Shown: one piece after another, positions 1 to 8,430 of the stretch | How the letters are laid out: each line of letters begins with the position of its first letter | How positions within the stretch are numbered: position 1 is the stretch's first letter | DNA from: Micavibrio sp. | Lineage (GTDB): Bacteria > Pseudomonadota > Alphaproteobacteria > Micavibrionales > UBA2020 | DNA: 64,000 bases | Assembly: GCA_028283745.1 (NCBI GenBank) | Contig: JAPWJZ010000006.1 | Coordinates: 186,001-250,000, forward strand | Reading direction: 5' to 3' | The notes under the pieces: generated by a model | Told to the model about the DNA's origin: nothing | Seen by the model: the letters and a program-made list of their open reading frames with translations, nothing else | Database searches by the model: none | Program-made: the position numbers and the translations under genes

Positions 1-132
1 TTCACCGGCCTTGCCGAGCGCCATGAAAAAGAAGAGATGAAGGAAGCATTGCTGCGCGAAGGCGCGCATGTGGTGATAGACGACATGAAGCAACTGCCCG
101 CGGTTATCAAGGCGCACAAGCCGTCGCTTTAA
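1..132 (+). CDS. C-terminal fragment of a HAD-superfamily hydrolase (5' end outside window)
   Basis: The frame is open from the first base and stops with TAA at 130-132, giving 43 residues that begin FTGLAERHEK. The stretch GAHVVIDDMKQLPAVI resembles the C-terminal end of phosphonatase-like HAD phosphatases, where a Gly-Ala is followed by a VIDD-x-LP helix. No catalytic motif is inside the fragment, so the substrate cannot be judged. The next gene is convergent, 18 bases further on. The family call rests on this short tail only. Confidence 0.45.
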   Translation, partial: FTGLAERHEKEEMKEALLREGAHVVIDDMKQLPAVIKAHKPSL

Positions 133-150
133 TTCAGGCGAACAACAAAA

Positions 151-726
151 TCAAAGATTGCTGCGGATACTTTCAACGGTGCCGGCAGACATATCCTTCA
201 TCTGCTCGGCCAGCGCCTTCAGGCGCTTGAACGACGTGGGCAGGCAATTGTCCGGCACGTCCTTCGCCTGCTCCACAATCAACGCGGCCAGCTCACCGAA
301 CATCAGCACCGGCAGGTGCGTCTTGCGCATCATTTCATCGTGGTCCCTGCCGGTAATCGGCTTGCCGTTGTGGTGGGTGATGATTTCACTGCCAATCTTG
401 CGGAACAAATCAAACACCGCCTCGCTTTCCGCGCAGGCCAGCGTGGCAACGCAGCTGCGGTTGGTGACGGGGCTTTGCGGGCCGAACATGGGGTGAATGC
501 CGGTGACGCGGGCGCTGTGGCGCTCGCACGCCTCGTTCGGTACGCGCTGCACGGAGCATACATTCACAAGGTGCTTGCCTGCGTGCTGCTTTGCCACATC
601 TTCCACAGCAGAAACCGGCACGGCGATAATGACAATATCCGCATCATCGGTAATTTCCGCATGAGGCGCGAATTCCGCCGCGAGGAAAGACCCGAAAACG
701 CCGCGGCCGATGATGGAGATTTTCAT
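151..726 (-). CDS. Prephenate dehydrogenase-like (TyrA-type) NAD(P)-binding protein
   Basis: 191 residues from ATG at 726. The start was chosen because the Rossmann strand and GxGxFG loop (IIGRGVFG) begin directly after it and an AGGA-like site precedes it; the frame stays open 24 codons upstream without family-like sequence. HPMFGP in the middle is the signature of the TyrA/prephenate dehydrogenase N-terminal domain, which oxidatively decarboxylates prephenate on the route to tyrosine. At 191 residues it is shorter than full TyrA (about 280-370), so the C-terminal helical dimerisation domain is reduced. It may be a stand-alone TyrA-like oxidoreductase rather than the main tyrosine enzyme. 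It is convergent with the HAD fragment and codirectional with the TetR gene upstream. Confidence 0.7.
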   Translation of the reverse strand: MKISIIGRGVFGSFLAAEFAPHAEITDDADIVIIAVPVSAVEDVAKQHAGKHLVNVCSVQRVPNEACERHSARVTGIHPMFGPQSPVTNRSCVATLACAESEAVFDLFRKIGSEIITHHNGKPITGRDHDEMMRKTHLPVLMFGELAALIVEQAKDVPDNCLPTSFKRLKALAEQMKDMSAGTVESIRSNL

Positions 727-821
727 GGGTATATTCCTGCTGTTGGCCATGGGCAGGCACGAACGCCTGCCGCGGCCCATCTTAAGCCAGCACGCCAAAG
801 CATATCAAGCATTGGTAGCAA

Positions 822-1469
822 TTACTTGGGGCCGTAGGCCGCCATAAAGACGTTGATGCAGGATTCAATATGCGCGTTGATCTGCGCCTGCTCCGGCGAC
901 GGGGCAAGGCCCAGCAGCGCCTTGTGGTGCGCCTCCCCCTTCAGCATGCTGAAGAAATGGTCGCGTGCCTTTGACACATCGGCCATCACAACCTTGCCGT
1001 CCTTCACCCAGACGGACAGCATGTTTTCAAACGACTCTTTAATCGGCCGCGGGCCTGTTTCGTAGAACAGCTGGGCAATTTTGGGGTTGCGCACCGCTTC
1101 AATCTCGATCACGCGGTACAGCTGCAACGCCTCCGGGTTCATGATGAGAGACATGAAGCTCTCGGCAAAACTCTGCAGGGCTTCGCGCACGGGCAGCGGT
1201 GTTAACGGCCCCATGTCGCGGTGAACGTGGTATTTATCGCAGCGGCGCTCGATCACGGCCTTGAACAGGGCTTCCTTGCCGGGGAAGCGGGCATAGACGG
1301 TCAGCTTCGCCATGTCGGCTTTGCGGGCCACATCGTCCATGCTGGTGCCATCAAGGCCATTCTTAAGGAACAGTTCGGATGCCGCATCCAGAATGGCATC
1401 GCGCTTGGTTTCATCCACAGGGCGGCCGCGGCGGGCGCACTTGAACAGGGGTTTTGATTTGTTATCCAA
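822..1469 (-). CDS. TetR/AcrR-family transcriptional repressor, divergent from efflux operon
   Basis: 215 residues. The N-terminal helix-turn-helix (about residues 25-69) has the typical TetR sequence: AILDAASELFLKNG, then TSMDDVARKADM and a recognition helix ending in VYARFPGKEALF. The C-terminal ligand-binding half resembles the AefR-like TetR group. It is transcribed away from the outer-membrane/EmrA/EmrB operon that starts at 1646, and the region between holds two copies of a TAAACT-N4-AGTTTA operator (1554-1633). The obvious reading is a local repressor of itself and the pump, released by a pump substrate. DNA binding and family are clear; the inducer is unknown. Confidence 0.9.
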   Translation of the reverse strand: MDNKSKPLFKCARRGRPVDETKRDAILDAASELFLKNGLDGTSMDDVARKADMAKLTVYARFPGKEALFKAVIERRCDKYHVHRDMGPLTPLPVREALQSFAESFMSLIMNPEALQLYRVIEIEAVRNPKIAQLFYETGPRPIKESFENMLSVWVKDGKVVMADVSKARDHFFSMLKGEAHHKALLGLAPSPEQAQINAHIESCINVFMAAYGPK

Positions 1470-1553
1470 AGCGACCTCCCTCTTCTTTTTACCGTTGCCG
1501 GTCAGGGATACCCCATTGCGGCGAAACTGTGTAGCATTTTTAACAATTAGCTC

Positions 1554-1633
1554 AATTACTAAACTCTATAGTTTATTTTACCTTGACGCATCGCAAAAAA
1601 GCAAGATAAAATAAACTATAGAGTTTAGTAATT
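1554..1633. promoter_or_regulatory. Divergent promoter with two TetR operators in 32-bp inverted arms
   Basis: Arms 1554-1585 and 1602-1633 are inverted copies with one mismatch, separated by 16 bases. Each arm contains the dyad TAAACT-N4-AGTTTA (1560-1575 and 1612-1627), the size and form of a TetR operator. The dyad centres are 52 bases apart, close to five helical turns. The rightward promoter candidate is TTGACG (1583-1588) with TAAAAT (1607-1612), 18 bases apart. Because of the symmetry a mirror TAAAAT lies on the other strand at 1580-1575, with a weaker TTGCTT at 1604-1599. Both promoters therefore abut an operator. This is consistent with repression of both genes by the TetR protein at 822-1469. 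Confidence 0.82.
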
Positions 1634-1645
1634 CGAGGTTTTCCC

Positions 1646-3103
1646 ATGTCATCCGCCGGTTCCATCTTCACGTTAAAGCGTTATGCCGCAATGGTTTCCG
1701 GCGCTATGCTGCTCAGCCTTACCGCCTGCGCCGCCATCCCGAATCTGGGCACGCCCCCCGCCCTGAAGCCCGCCGACAGCTATGCCGCCACCGAAAGTTT
1801 CACCGCACCCGTCGCCGGCTGGCCGGATGCAAAGTGGTGGGCACAATATAACGACCCGCAGCTGCAAACGCTGGTCGATGAAGCGCTGGCAGGGTCACCT
1901 GACCTTACCGCCGCCCTCGCCCGCGTCCGCCAGGCGGATGCTGCTGCCGAAGAAGCCGGCGCAAGCCTGCTGCCGACAGTGGATGCCAACGGCAGCGTCG
2001 GCAAAATGAAGCAGTCGTATAACAACGGCGTGCCGCCGGCTTTCGTGCCGCGCGGTTACCAGCCCAACGGCCGCGCCACGCTTGATTTCAACTGGGAACT
2101 TGATTTCTGGGGCAAGAACCGCAACGCCGTTGCCGCCGCAACCTCCGCCGCCGATGCCGCGCGCATGGATGCCGAGCAGGCAAAGCTCGCCTTAACCACC
2201 TCCCTCGTTTCCGCCTATGCGACGCTGGCGCAATACTATGCGGACCGCGATGCCGCCGTGGAGGCCGTGAAGGTACGCCACGAAACCACGAATATTTTCC
2301 AGCAACGCTTCCAGAACGGCCTTGAAACCGACGGCACCTTGAAACAGGCGCTGGCCAACGCCGCCATGGCAGAAGCCGATATTCAGGCCATTGATGAATC
2401 CATCGCCCTTTCCAAAAACGGCATCGCCGCCCTGCTGGGCGCGGGGCCGGACCGCGGCCTTACCATCAACCGCCCGGCCAAAACAGCCTTCAAGCCCTAT
2501 GGCCTGCCCGCCACCGTCAAGGCAGACCTGCTGGGCCGCCGCCCGGATATTATCGCCGCGCGCCTGCGTGCGGAAGCGGCTGCCAAAAAAATCAACGTAG
2601 CGAAGGCGAATTTCTATCCTGATATCAACCTTGCCGCTTACTTCGGCCTGCAGTCACTCGGCCTTGGCCATTTCACGGATGCCGGCTCGAAAATCGGCAG
2701 CTTTGGCCCCGCCGTTCATCTGCCGATTTTTGAAGGCGGCGCATTGCGCGGCGCATACAAAGGCGCCCGTGCGGAATACGACATTGCGGTTGCCGAATAT
2801 AACGGCGCCTTCACCCACGCGCTGCAGGATGTTGCCGACGTTGGCGTGAGCTCCAAGGCGCTGACCGGACGTTTGGGCAAAACGCGCGAAGCCGTCAAGG
2901 CGGCGGAAGATGCGCACCGCACCGCGCTTGACCGCTATAAAGGCGGCCTTGCCACCTACCTTGAAGTCTTGAATACCGAAGACCTTTTGATTACCAACCG
3001 CAGAGCTTATGCGGACCTGCAATCCCGCGCCTTCACGCTGGATGTCGCGCTGGTCAAAGCCCTCGGCGGCGGGTTTGTGATGACACCGAGCAAAGGAAAG
3101 TAA
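1646..3103 (+). CDS. NodT-family outer-membrane efflux lipoprotein (OEP/TolC-type)
   Basis: 485 residues with a signal peptide ending in a lipobox, LTA-C28, so the mature protein should be lipidated at Cys28. The rest matches the duplicated outer-membrane efflux protein fold: TPPALKPADSY leader, WWAQYNDPQL near the N terminus, an LLGRRPDI motif in the second half and a long helical C terminus. It forms the outer-membrane channel of a tripartite pump. GAGG (1635-1638) lies 7 bases before the ATG. It is first in a three-gene operon, with the adaptor gene starting 2 bases after its stop, under the TetR-controlled divergent promoter. Confidence 0.93.
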   Translation: MSSAGSIFTLKRYAAMVSGAMLLSLTACAAIPNLGTPPALKPADSYAATESFTAPVAGWPDAKWWAQYNDPQLQTLVDEALAGSPDLTAALARVRQADAAAEEAGASLLPTVDANGSVGKMKQSYNNGVPPAFVPRGYQPNGRATLDFNWELDFWGKNRNAVAAATSAADAARMDAEQAKLALTTSLVSAYATLAQYYADRDAAVEAVKVRHETTNIFQQRFQNGLETDGTLKQALANAAMAEADIQAIDESIALSKNGIAALLGAGPDRGLTINRPAKTAFKPYGLPATVKADLLGRRPDIIAARLRAEAAAKKINVAKANFYPDINLAAYFGLQSLGLGHFTDAGSKIGSFGPAVHLPIFEGGALRGAYKGARAEYDIAVAEYNGAFTHALQDVADVGVSSKALTGRLGKTREAVKAAEDAHRTALDRYKGGLATYLEVLNTEDLLITNRRAYADLQSRAFTLDVALVKALGGGFVMTPSKGK

Positions 3104-3105
3104 CC

Positions 3106-4377
3106 ATGGAAAACACCGTTAAAGTCGAAAATTCGGCGCAAATCCACAAATTGCCGCCCGATACCGCCAAACCGGACGCGCAGCAACCCGCAGCGCCCGC
3201 TGAAGCGCCCAAGCAAAAAGGCAAGCGCGGCAAGGCCTTTGCCATTCTTGGTATCGCCGTGCTGCTGGCCGGCACCGCCTGGGGCGCATATTGGTTCCTC
3301 GTCGGCTCCAAATATGTCTCGACCGACAACGCGTATGTCGCAGCGGAAATTGCGCAAGTGACCCCGTCTGTCGGCGGCACGGTGCAGGATGTGCGCGTGG
3401 TTGATACGCAGACCGTTAAAAAAGGCGACGTCATCGTCGTCATTGACAACATCGATGCGAAACTGGCGCTTGAACAGGCGCAGGCGGAACTCGGCCGCGC
3501 CGAACGCCGCGTGCGCGGTTACTTTGCCAGCAACGAAGGCATGACGGCACAGCTGGAAGCGTCCAAGGCGCAGCAGGATAAAGCTGCCGCAGCGCTCGCT
3601 TCCGCGCAGTCCGATCTTGACCGCGCGAAAATCGACCTCGACCGCCGTCAGGCGCTTGCCAAAAGCGGCTCCGTTTCCGGCGAGGAAGTGACGAACGCGG
3701 AAAACGCCTACGCCACCGCCAAAGCGAATTTTGACTCCGCAACCGCCGAAGCCGCCCGCTCCGCCGCCAATAGCGATGTTTCCGCAGGCTCCCTGCTGGC
3801 CGCAACGGTGCTGACGGATAATACGACCGTTGATACCAACCCCGAAGTTGCCCTTGCGCGCGCCAAACGCGACCAGGCGCAGGTTGACTTTGACCGCACC
3901 ACCATCCGCGCCCCTATCGACGGCGTGGTGGCGAAGCGTCAGGTACAAATCGGCCAGCGCCTGCAGCCGGGCGCCATGCTGCTGAATATCGTCCCTCTTT
4001 CCGCTGTCCACGTGGATGCAAACTTCAAGGAAGTGCAGCTGGATAAAGTGCGGCTGGGCCAGGATGTCGAGCTGACGTCCGACCTTTACGGCAGCGGCGT
4101 GAAGTTCCACGGCCATGTGGAAGGCCTTTCCGGCGGTACGGGCGCGGCCTTCGCGCTTATCCCCGCGCAGAACGCGACCGGCAACTGGATCAAGGTTGTG
4201 CAGCGCCTGCCCGTGCGCGTGTCGCTTGACCCGAAAGAACTGGCGGACCACCCGCTGCAGGTCGGCCTGTCGATGGAAGCCACCATTGATATCGCCCACC
4301 CCGGCAACGGTAAACCGCTGATGCAGACGGCCCCCGCGGCGGATGCAGCGCCCGACACGGCGCCTGACAGCAAATAA
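3106..4377 (+). CDS. emrA: HlyD/EmrA-family membrane-fusion (adaptor) protein
   Basis: 423 residues. A single membrane segment lies at about residues 44-66, after a Pro/Ala/Lys-rich cytoplasmic tail. It is followed by the biotinyl-lipoyl half-motif (YVSTDNAYV, VKKGDVIVVID), a long alpha-helical hairpin rich in Ala and Gln (about 120-230) and the second half-motif (TTIRAPIDGVVAKR). It links the inner-membrane EmrB-type pump to the outer-membrane channel. AAAGGAAAG precedes the ATG and overlaps the end of the channel gene, suggesting translational coupling. EmrA-type adaptors typically serve export of hydrophobic drugs and uncouplers; the true substrate is not visible. Confidence 0.92.
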   Translation: MENTVKVENSAQIHKLPPDTAKPDAQQPAAPAEAPKQKGKRGKAFAILGIAVLLAGTAWGAYWFLVGSKYVSTDNAYVAAEIAQVTPSVGGTVQDVRVVDTQTVKKGDVIVVIDNIDAKLALEQAQAELGRAERRVRGYFASNEGMTAQLEASKAQQDKAAAALASAQSDLDRAKIDLDRRQALAKSGSVSGEEVTNAENAYATAKANFDSATAEAARSAANSDVSAGSLLAATVLTDNTTVDTNPEVALARAKRDQAQVDFDRTTIRAPIDGVVAKRQVQIGQRLQPGAMLLNIVPLSAVHVDANFKEVQLDKVRLGQDVELTSDLYGSGVKFHGHVEGLSGGTGAAFALIPAQNATGNWIKVVQRLPVRVSLDPKELADHPLQVGLSMEATIDIAHPGNGKPLMQTAPAADAAPDTAPDSK

Positions 4378-4412
4378 AATACGTGAGAAAATAAGTACGA
4401 AAGCATTCGAAG

Positions 4413-5993
4413 ATGGCGACCGTCAGCAACAACCCACCAGCCAATATCGGCTCACCCACTGCAAAGCCCGCGGCTGAAAAGCTGCCGGTGCTGCAGGGCG
4501 GCGGGCTTGTGGCGGCGGGTTTGCTGCTGGCGGTTGCCAACTTCATCGTCGTGCTGGATACCACCATTGCCAACGTCTCCGTCCCCCACATTGCGGGCGG
4601 GCTTGCGGTGTCATCCAACGAAGGTACCTACGTTATTACCTCCTACGCGGTGGCGGAGGCGATTACCGTGCCGCTGACCGGCTGGCTGGCCAACCGCTTT
4701 GGCACCGTGCGGGTCTTTACGACCTCCATGCTGCTGTTCGGCATTTTTTCCCTGCTGTGCGGCATGGCAGGCAGCCTTGGCTTTCTTGTCATGGCGCGCG
4801 TATTTCAGGGCCTGTCGGGCGGCCCGCTGATTCCCCTGTCGCAGACGCTGCTGATGCGCGTCTTCCCCAAAGACAAACAAACCGCAGCGCTTGGCCTGTG
4901 GAGCATGACGACGCTGATTGCGCCAATCCTCGGCCCCATCGTCGGCGGCTATATTTGTGACAACTGGAGCTGGCCGGTTATTTTCTACATCAACCTGCCC
5001 ATTGCCGCCCTGTGCAGCTTCCTTGCCTATAACATGCTGGTGCCGTTCGAAACCAGGAAGCGCAGCGTGCCGATTGACTTTGTTGGGCTGACGCTGCTGA
5101 TCGTCTGGGTCAGTGCCATGCAGATCATGCTGGATGAAGGCAAAAACTACGACTGGTTCTCCTCCAGCTTCATCATCACGCTCGCCATTGTCGCGGTCGT
5201 CGGGTTTATATCCTTCGTGATATGGGAGCTGACGGATAAACAGCCCGTCGTGGACCTGCGCGTTTTCAGGCACAGGGGCTACACCGCCAGCGTTATCACC
5301 ATCTCCCTTGCCTTCGGGGCGTTCTTCAGCTCGGTCGTTCTGATGCCGCTGTGGCTGCAGGGCTATATGGGGTATACCGCCACATGGTCGGGCTATGTTT
5401 CGGCTGCAACCGGCGTCCTTGCCGTCATCATCGCGCCCTTCGCGGCCAAACTTTCCGCCAAAGTGGATGCGCGCATCCTCGTCTTCTTCGGCGTGATGTG
5501 GATGGGTTTCTGGACGATGGAGCGCGCCTTTAACACGACTGACATGAGCTATGCGCAAATCGCCTTCCCGCTGTTAATGCAGGGCATTGGCCTGCCGTTC
5601 TTCTTCATCCCGCTGACCGGCCTTTCGCTGTCCTCCGTCAATCCGGAAGAAACGGCGGGCGCAGCGGGGCTGATGAGCTTCCTGCGTACAGTTTCCGGCG
5701 CCTTCGCTACCTCCATTGTCACCACGTCGTGGGATAACGAAGCGAGCCACTTTAAAAACGACCTTGTCGGCATTATCGCCTCCCCGCAGCAACTGGCCAG
5801 CACGCTGAGCGCCGGCGGCGGCGACCCGCAGAAGGCGCTGGGGCTGATGGACCAGCTGGTGCAGAACCAGAGCATCATGCTGTCGACCAACGCCATCTTC
5901 TTCACGGCATCGCTTGCCTTCTCGCTGGCAGCCTGTGCCATCTGGCTTGCGCCGAAACCGACGCGCAAGGCAGACACCTCGGCGGCGCACTAG
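4413..5993 (+). CDS. emrB: DHA2-family MFS multidrug efflux permease (EmrB/QacA type)
   Basis: 526 residues, the usual length for 14-helix DHA2 transporters. TM1 (about residues 31-53) carries the DHA2 signature VVLDTTIANVSVPHIAG, followed by WLANRFGTVR (MFS motif A region) and GPIVGGYI (antiporter motif C type) further on. It should use the proton gradient to drive substrates into the EmrA-like adaptor and OEP channel encoded just upstream. The gap to the adaptor gene is 35 bases and the ribosome binding site is weak. A GC-rich hairpin (6025-6030 with 6040-6045) follows the stop but lacks a T run, so termination there is uncertain. Confidence 0.93.
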   Translation: MATVSNNPPANIGSPTAKPAAEKLPVLQGGGLVAAGLLLAVANFIVVLDTTIANVSVPHIAGGLAVSSNEGTYVITSYAVAEAITVPLTGWLANRFGTVRVFTTSMLLFGIFSLLCGMAGSLGFLVMARVFQGLSGGPLIPLSQTLLMRVFPKDKQTAALGLWSMTTLIAPILGPIVGGYICDNWSWPVIFYINLPIAALCSFLAYNMLVPFETRKRSVPIDFVGLTLLIVWVSAMQIMLDEGKNYDWFSSSFIITLAIVAVVGFISFVIWELTDKQPVVDLRVFRHRGYTASVITISLAFGAFFSSVVLMPLWLQGYMGYTATWSGYVSAATGVLAVIIAPFAAKLSAKVDARILVFFGVMWMGFWTMERAFNTTDMSYAQIAFPLLMQGIGLPFFFIPLTGLSLSSVNPEETAGAAGLMSFLRTVSGAFATSIVTTSWDNEASHFKNDLVGIIASPQQLASTLSAGGGDPQKALGLMDQLVQNQSIMLSTNAIFFTASLAFSLAACAIWLAPKPTRKADTSAAH

Positions 5994-6134
5994 GCAAGAC
6001 CCGTTTACAGCGTAAAAATAGCAACGCCGGTTGAATTCGCCGGCGAATGAATTATTTATTCCTTTGGCTGAAGCAGGTATTCTATTACCGCAAGCCATTT
6101 CTCCGGCAACATTCCAAACAACGCATAGGTCTCA

Positions 6135-7757
6135 ATGCAGCATCTCGACATCATCCTTTTTCTTCTGGCGCTTCTGGCGGGGCTTTATTCCGTTGCCGAC
6201 CGTATCAAGGTTTCCTATCCCATCCTGCTTGTCGTGGCGGGTCTTGGCATCAGCCTTATACCAGGCCTTCCCGCCGTCCATTTAACGCCTGATGTCGCCT
6301 TCCTGCTGTTTCTGCCGCCGCTGCTGTTTGATGCCGCGCGGCATATGTCGTGGCACGACTTCCGCAAAAACCAGGCGATCATCGGGCGCCTTGCCATCGG
6401 CCTTGTGCTGTTTTCAACCGCGGGCGTTGCGGTCTGCGCTTATTACATGATTCCCGGTTTCACGTGGCCGCTGGCCTTCGTCCTTGGCGCTATTGTTTCC
6501 CCGCCGGATGCTGTTGCGGCCACCAGCGCCACCAAGGGGCTGAACCTGCCAAAACGGCTCGTCGCCGTGCTGGAGGGCGAAAGCCTGATCAACGATGCAA
6601 CCGCGCTTGTCACCTACCGCTATGCCGTCGCGGCCGTCCTTAGCACCACCTTCGTGCTGTGGCAGGCGGCGCTGCAATTCGTGCTGGTCGCCGGGGGTGG
6701 CGTTATTGTCGGCGGCATCATCGGCTATGGCTTTGTTTTTGTGCAGCGCAGGTTCCTGCGCGGCGCAACGGTTGAAACGCTGGTCACGCTGCTGCTGCCG
6801 TTCGTGTCTTATGTGCTGGCGGAAAAATTCCACGCCTCGGGCGTGCTGGCGGCCGTTACCGCCGGCTTGTTCGTTTCGTGGCGCGCGCACGAGATATTCT
6901 CGTACCAGACGCGCATGCAGATGAACAACTTCTGGGATGTTCTTATCTTCCTGCTCAACGGGCTTGTTTTTATTCTCATCGGCCTGCAGCTGCCTGAGAT
7001 TATCAACAGCATCGGCGACCATACCTTCGGGGAAATGGTGACGTATGGCCTTCTCATCAGCGCCGTCGTTATTGCCACGCGGCTTATCTGGGTCTTCCCG
7101 ACCGCTCATCTCGCCAACTGGTTTTACCGGATGCTGAAGATCGAAAAATCCGCCCTCGTCAATAACCGCTACCTGCTGATCCTCGGCTGGTCGGGCATGC
7201 GCGGCGTTGTTTCACTCGCAACAGCCCTTGCCCTGCCCCTGACGCTGGAAAACGGCGCGGACTTCCCCGAACGCAACACCATTTTGTTCATCACCTTCGT
7301 CGTCATTCTGGTGACGCTGGTTTTCCAGGGCCTGACGCTGCCGTGGCTTATTAAGTGGCTGAAGCTGGGCGAAACGCCGGAAAAAGCGATGACGGAAGAA
7401 CGCCGCCTGCGCCTTGTCATGGCCAATGCCGCCTATGAATTTGTCGAAACCGATTTGCAAAAGCGCATGGATCCGCGCGCGCTTGAGAACGTCAAAAACC
7501 GCCTTGAGCGGCAGATCAGCTACCTGAATGGTGTTTTGAAGGTGGAGGGCAACGGCCATGCGCAGGAGGCCGAAACCTATGGCCCCATCACCGACTATCA
7601 CCAGTCGGAAAAAGAAATTGTGTCGCAGCAGCGCAAATTGCTGATCCAGATGCACAAGAAAGGCGCCTTCAGCGCCGAAGTACTGCGGAAAATCGAGCAA
7701 GACCTTGATGCCCGCAGTTTAATGCTGGAAGGGCGTCAGGCCTTTATCAAGTCATAA
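6135..7757 (+). CDS. CPA1-family Na+/H+ antiporter
   Basis: 540 residues with about 12 hydrophobic segments in the first 410 and a hydrophilic C-terminal cytoplasmic tail of about 130. The ion-binding region reads GAIVSPPDAVAATS (about residues 117-130), followed by GESLINDATALV, both hallmarks of bacterial CPA1 (NhaP/TIGR00831-type) exchangers. The conserved WSGMRGVVSLA helix is also present. It exchanges cytoplasmic Na+ (or K+) for protons in pH and salt homeostasis. It follows the efflux operon after 141 bases on the same strand but is probably an independent unit. The AUG has only a weak Shine-Dalgarno, so the exact start is the least certain point. Confidence 0.9.
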   Translation: MQHLDIILFLLALLAGLYSVADRIKVSYPILLVVAGLGISLIPGLPAVHLTPDVAFLLFLPPLLFDAARHMSWHDFRKNQAIIGRLAIGLVLFSTAGVAVCAYYMIPGFTWPLAFVLGAIVSPPDAVAATSATKGLNLPKRLVAVLEGESLINDATALVTYRYAVAAVLSTTFVLWQAALQFVLVAGGGVIVGGIIGYGFVFVQRRFLRGATVETLVTLLLPFVSYVLAEKFHASGVLAAVTAGLFVSWRAHEIFSYQTRMQMNNFWDVLIFLLNGLVFILIGLQLPEIINSIGDHTFGEMVTYGLLISAVVIATRLIWVFPTAHLANWFYRMLKIEKSALVNNRYLLILGWSGMRGVVSLATALALPLTLENGADFPERNTILFITFVVILVTLVFQGLTLPWLIKWLKLGETPEKAMTEERRLRLVMANAAYEFVETDLQKRMDPRALENVKNRLERQISYLNGVLKVEGNGHAQEAETYGPITDYHQSEKEIVSQQRKLLIQMHKKGAFSAEVLRKIEQDLDARSLMLEGRQAFIKS

Positions 7758-7760
7758 GCT

Positions 7761-8243
7761 TCAAGGCTTGAAGCGCACGGCCTTCAGCGGCTTGATATGC
7801 CGCTGAAGCGTGATGTCGCGGTTGATATCTGCCTGCAGCGCTTTCTGGCGCAGGTTTTCTTCGGCGTCCGCTGCGCGGCGGGCAACAACGGCCGGCCCTT
7901 CCGGCCAGGCCACGCCGTAGAGGTACCACGATGTACTGCCATCCGGCATTTCAATGGCGGGGCCATCTTCGCGGTGCAGGCGGTCGTTGCGGTACCAGCA
8001 TTTTTCACCGCTGGCGTGTTCTTCTGATGGCCCATCCTCGCGGTGGCGCTGGCCGTGGCGGTGCCAGAAGCGACTGCCGTCCGACCGCTCCATGGCGGGG
8101 CCGTCATCACGGTGCAATTGCCCGCGGCTGAACCAGAATTTATCACCGTTCACGGCTTCATAGGCCGGGCCGTCATCACGGTGGGGCTGGCCGTCTTCAA
8201 ACCAGCGCACGGTGCCGTTTGAATCTGTCGTCATCTGCGCCAT
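7761..8243 (-). CDS. Small protein of 23-residue MORN-like repeats (HR[DE]DGPA)
   Basis: 160 residues. The core motif HR[DE]DGP recurs at residues 21, 44, 67 and 90 with an exact 23-residue period, and a decayed fifth copy (WPEGPA) lies at 113. Each unit has the pattern HR-DGPA-(x)6-G-(x)3-W, an aromatic/glycine pattern like divergent MORN repeats. The C-terminal 40 residues are charged and helical. No signal peptide or membrane segment is seen, so it is probably cytoplasmic. Such repeats are known from phage and bacterial proteins of unknown role. It is convergent with the antiporter gene (3-base gap). Confidence 0.75.
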   Translation of the reverse strand: MAQMTTDSNGTVRWFEDGQPHRDDGPAYEAVNGDKFWFSRGQLHRDDGPAMERSDGSRFWHRHGQRHREDGPSEEHASGEKCWYRNDRLHREDGPAIEMPDGSTSWYLYGVAWPEGPAVVARRAADAEENLRQKALQADINRDITLQRHIKPLKAVRFKP

Positions 8244-8390
8244 GAATTACATCCTTGACCGCGCCCGGCGGCGGTGCGGGGCGCGATTGATAAAACGATC
8301 CTGTTTTGCACGCCTGTTCTACAGGCCTGTTTGTAGGGTGCGCGGATTTAAACCGTGCAGAAGCTTTTTGATATATTATGAATAAGCCCG

Positions 8391-8426
8391 TTTTGACATT
8401 TTGTCAAAAGCTTTGTAAATCAAAGC
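8391..8426 (-). terminator. Two adjacent small hairpins after the 8431-9207 gene
   Basis: Directly past the stop of the minus-strand gene are GCTTTG/CAAAGC (8410-8415 with 8421-8426, 5-base loop), then in the minus direction TTTTGAC/GTCAAAA (8391-8397 with 8403-8409). The first is followed on the minus strand by TTTT, so it could serve as a weak intrinsic terminator. Stems are short, so confidence is modest. Confidence 0.45.
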
Positions 8427-8430
8427 AATA

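Noticed and set aside
1554-1633. Inverted 32-bp arms considered as ends of a mobile element
   Set aside because: The arms are only 16 bases apart, no transposase is near, and each has a regulatory dyad, so an operator pair is the better reading.
3007-4299. 430-residue minus-strand frame across the EmrA-like gene
   Set aside because: Antisense shadow of a clearly coding gene; composition is His/Gly/Arg-rich without domain.
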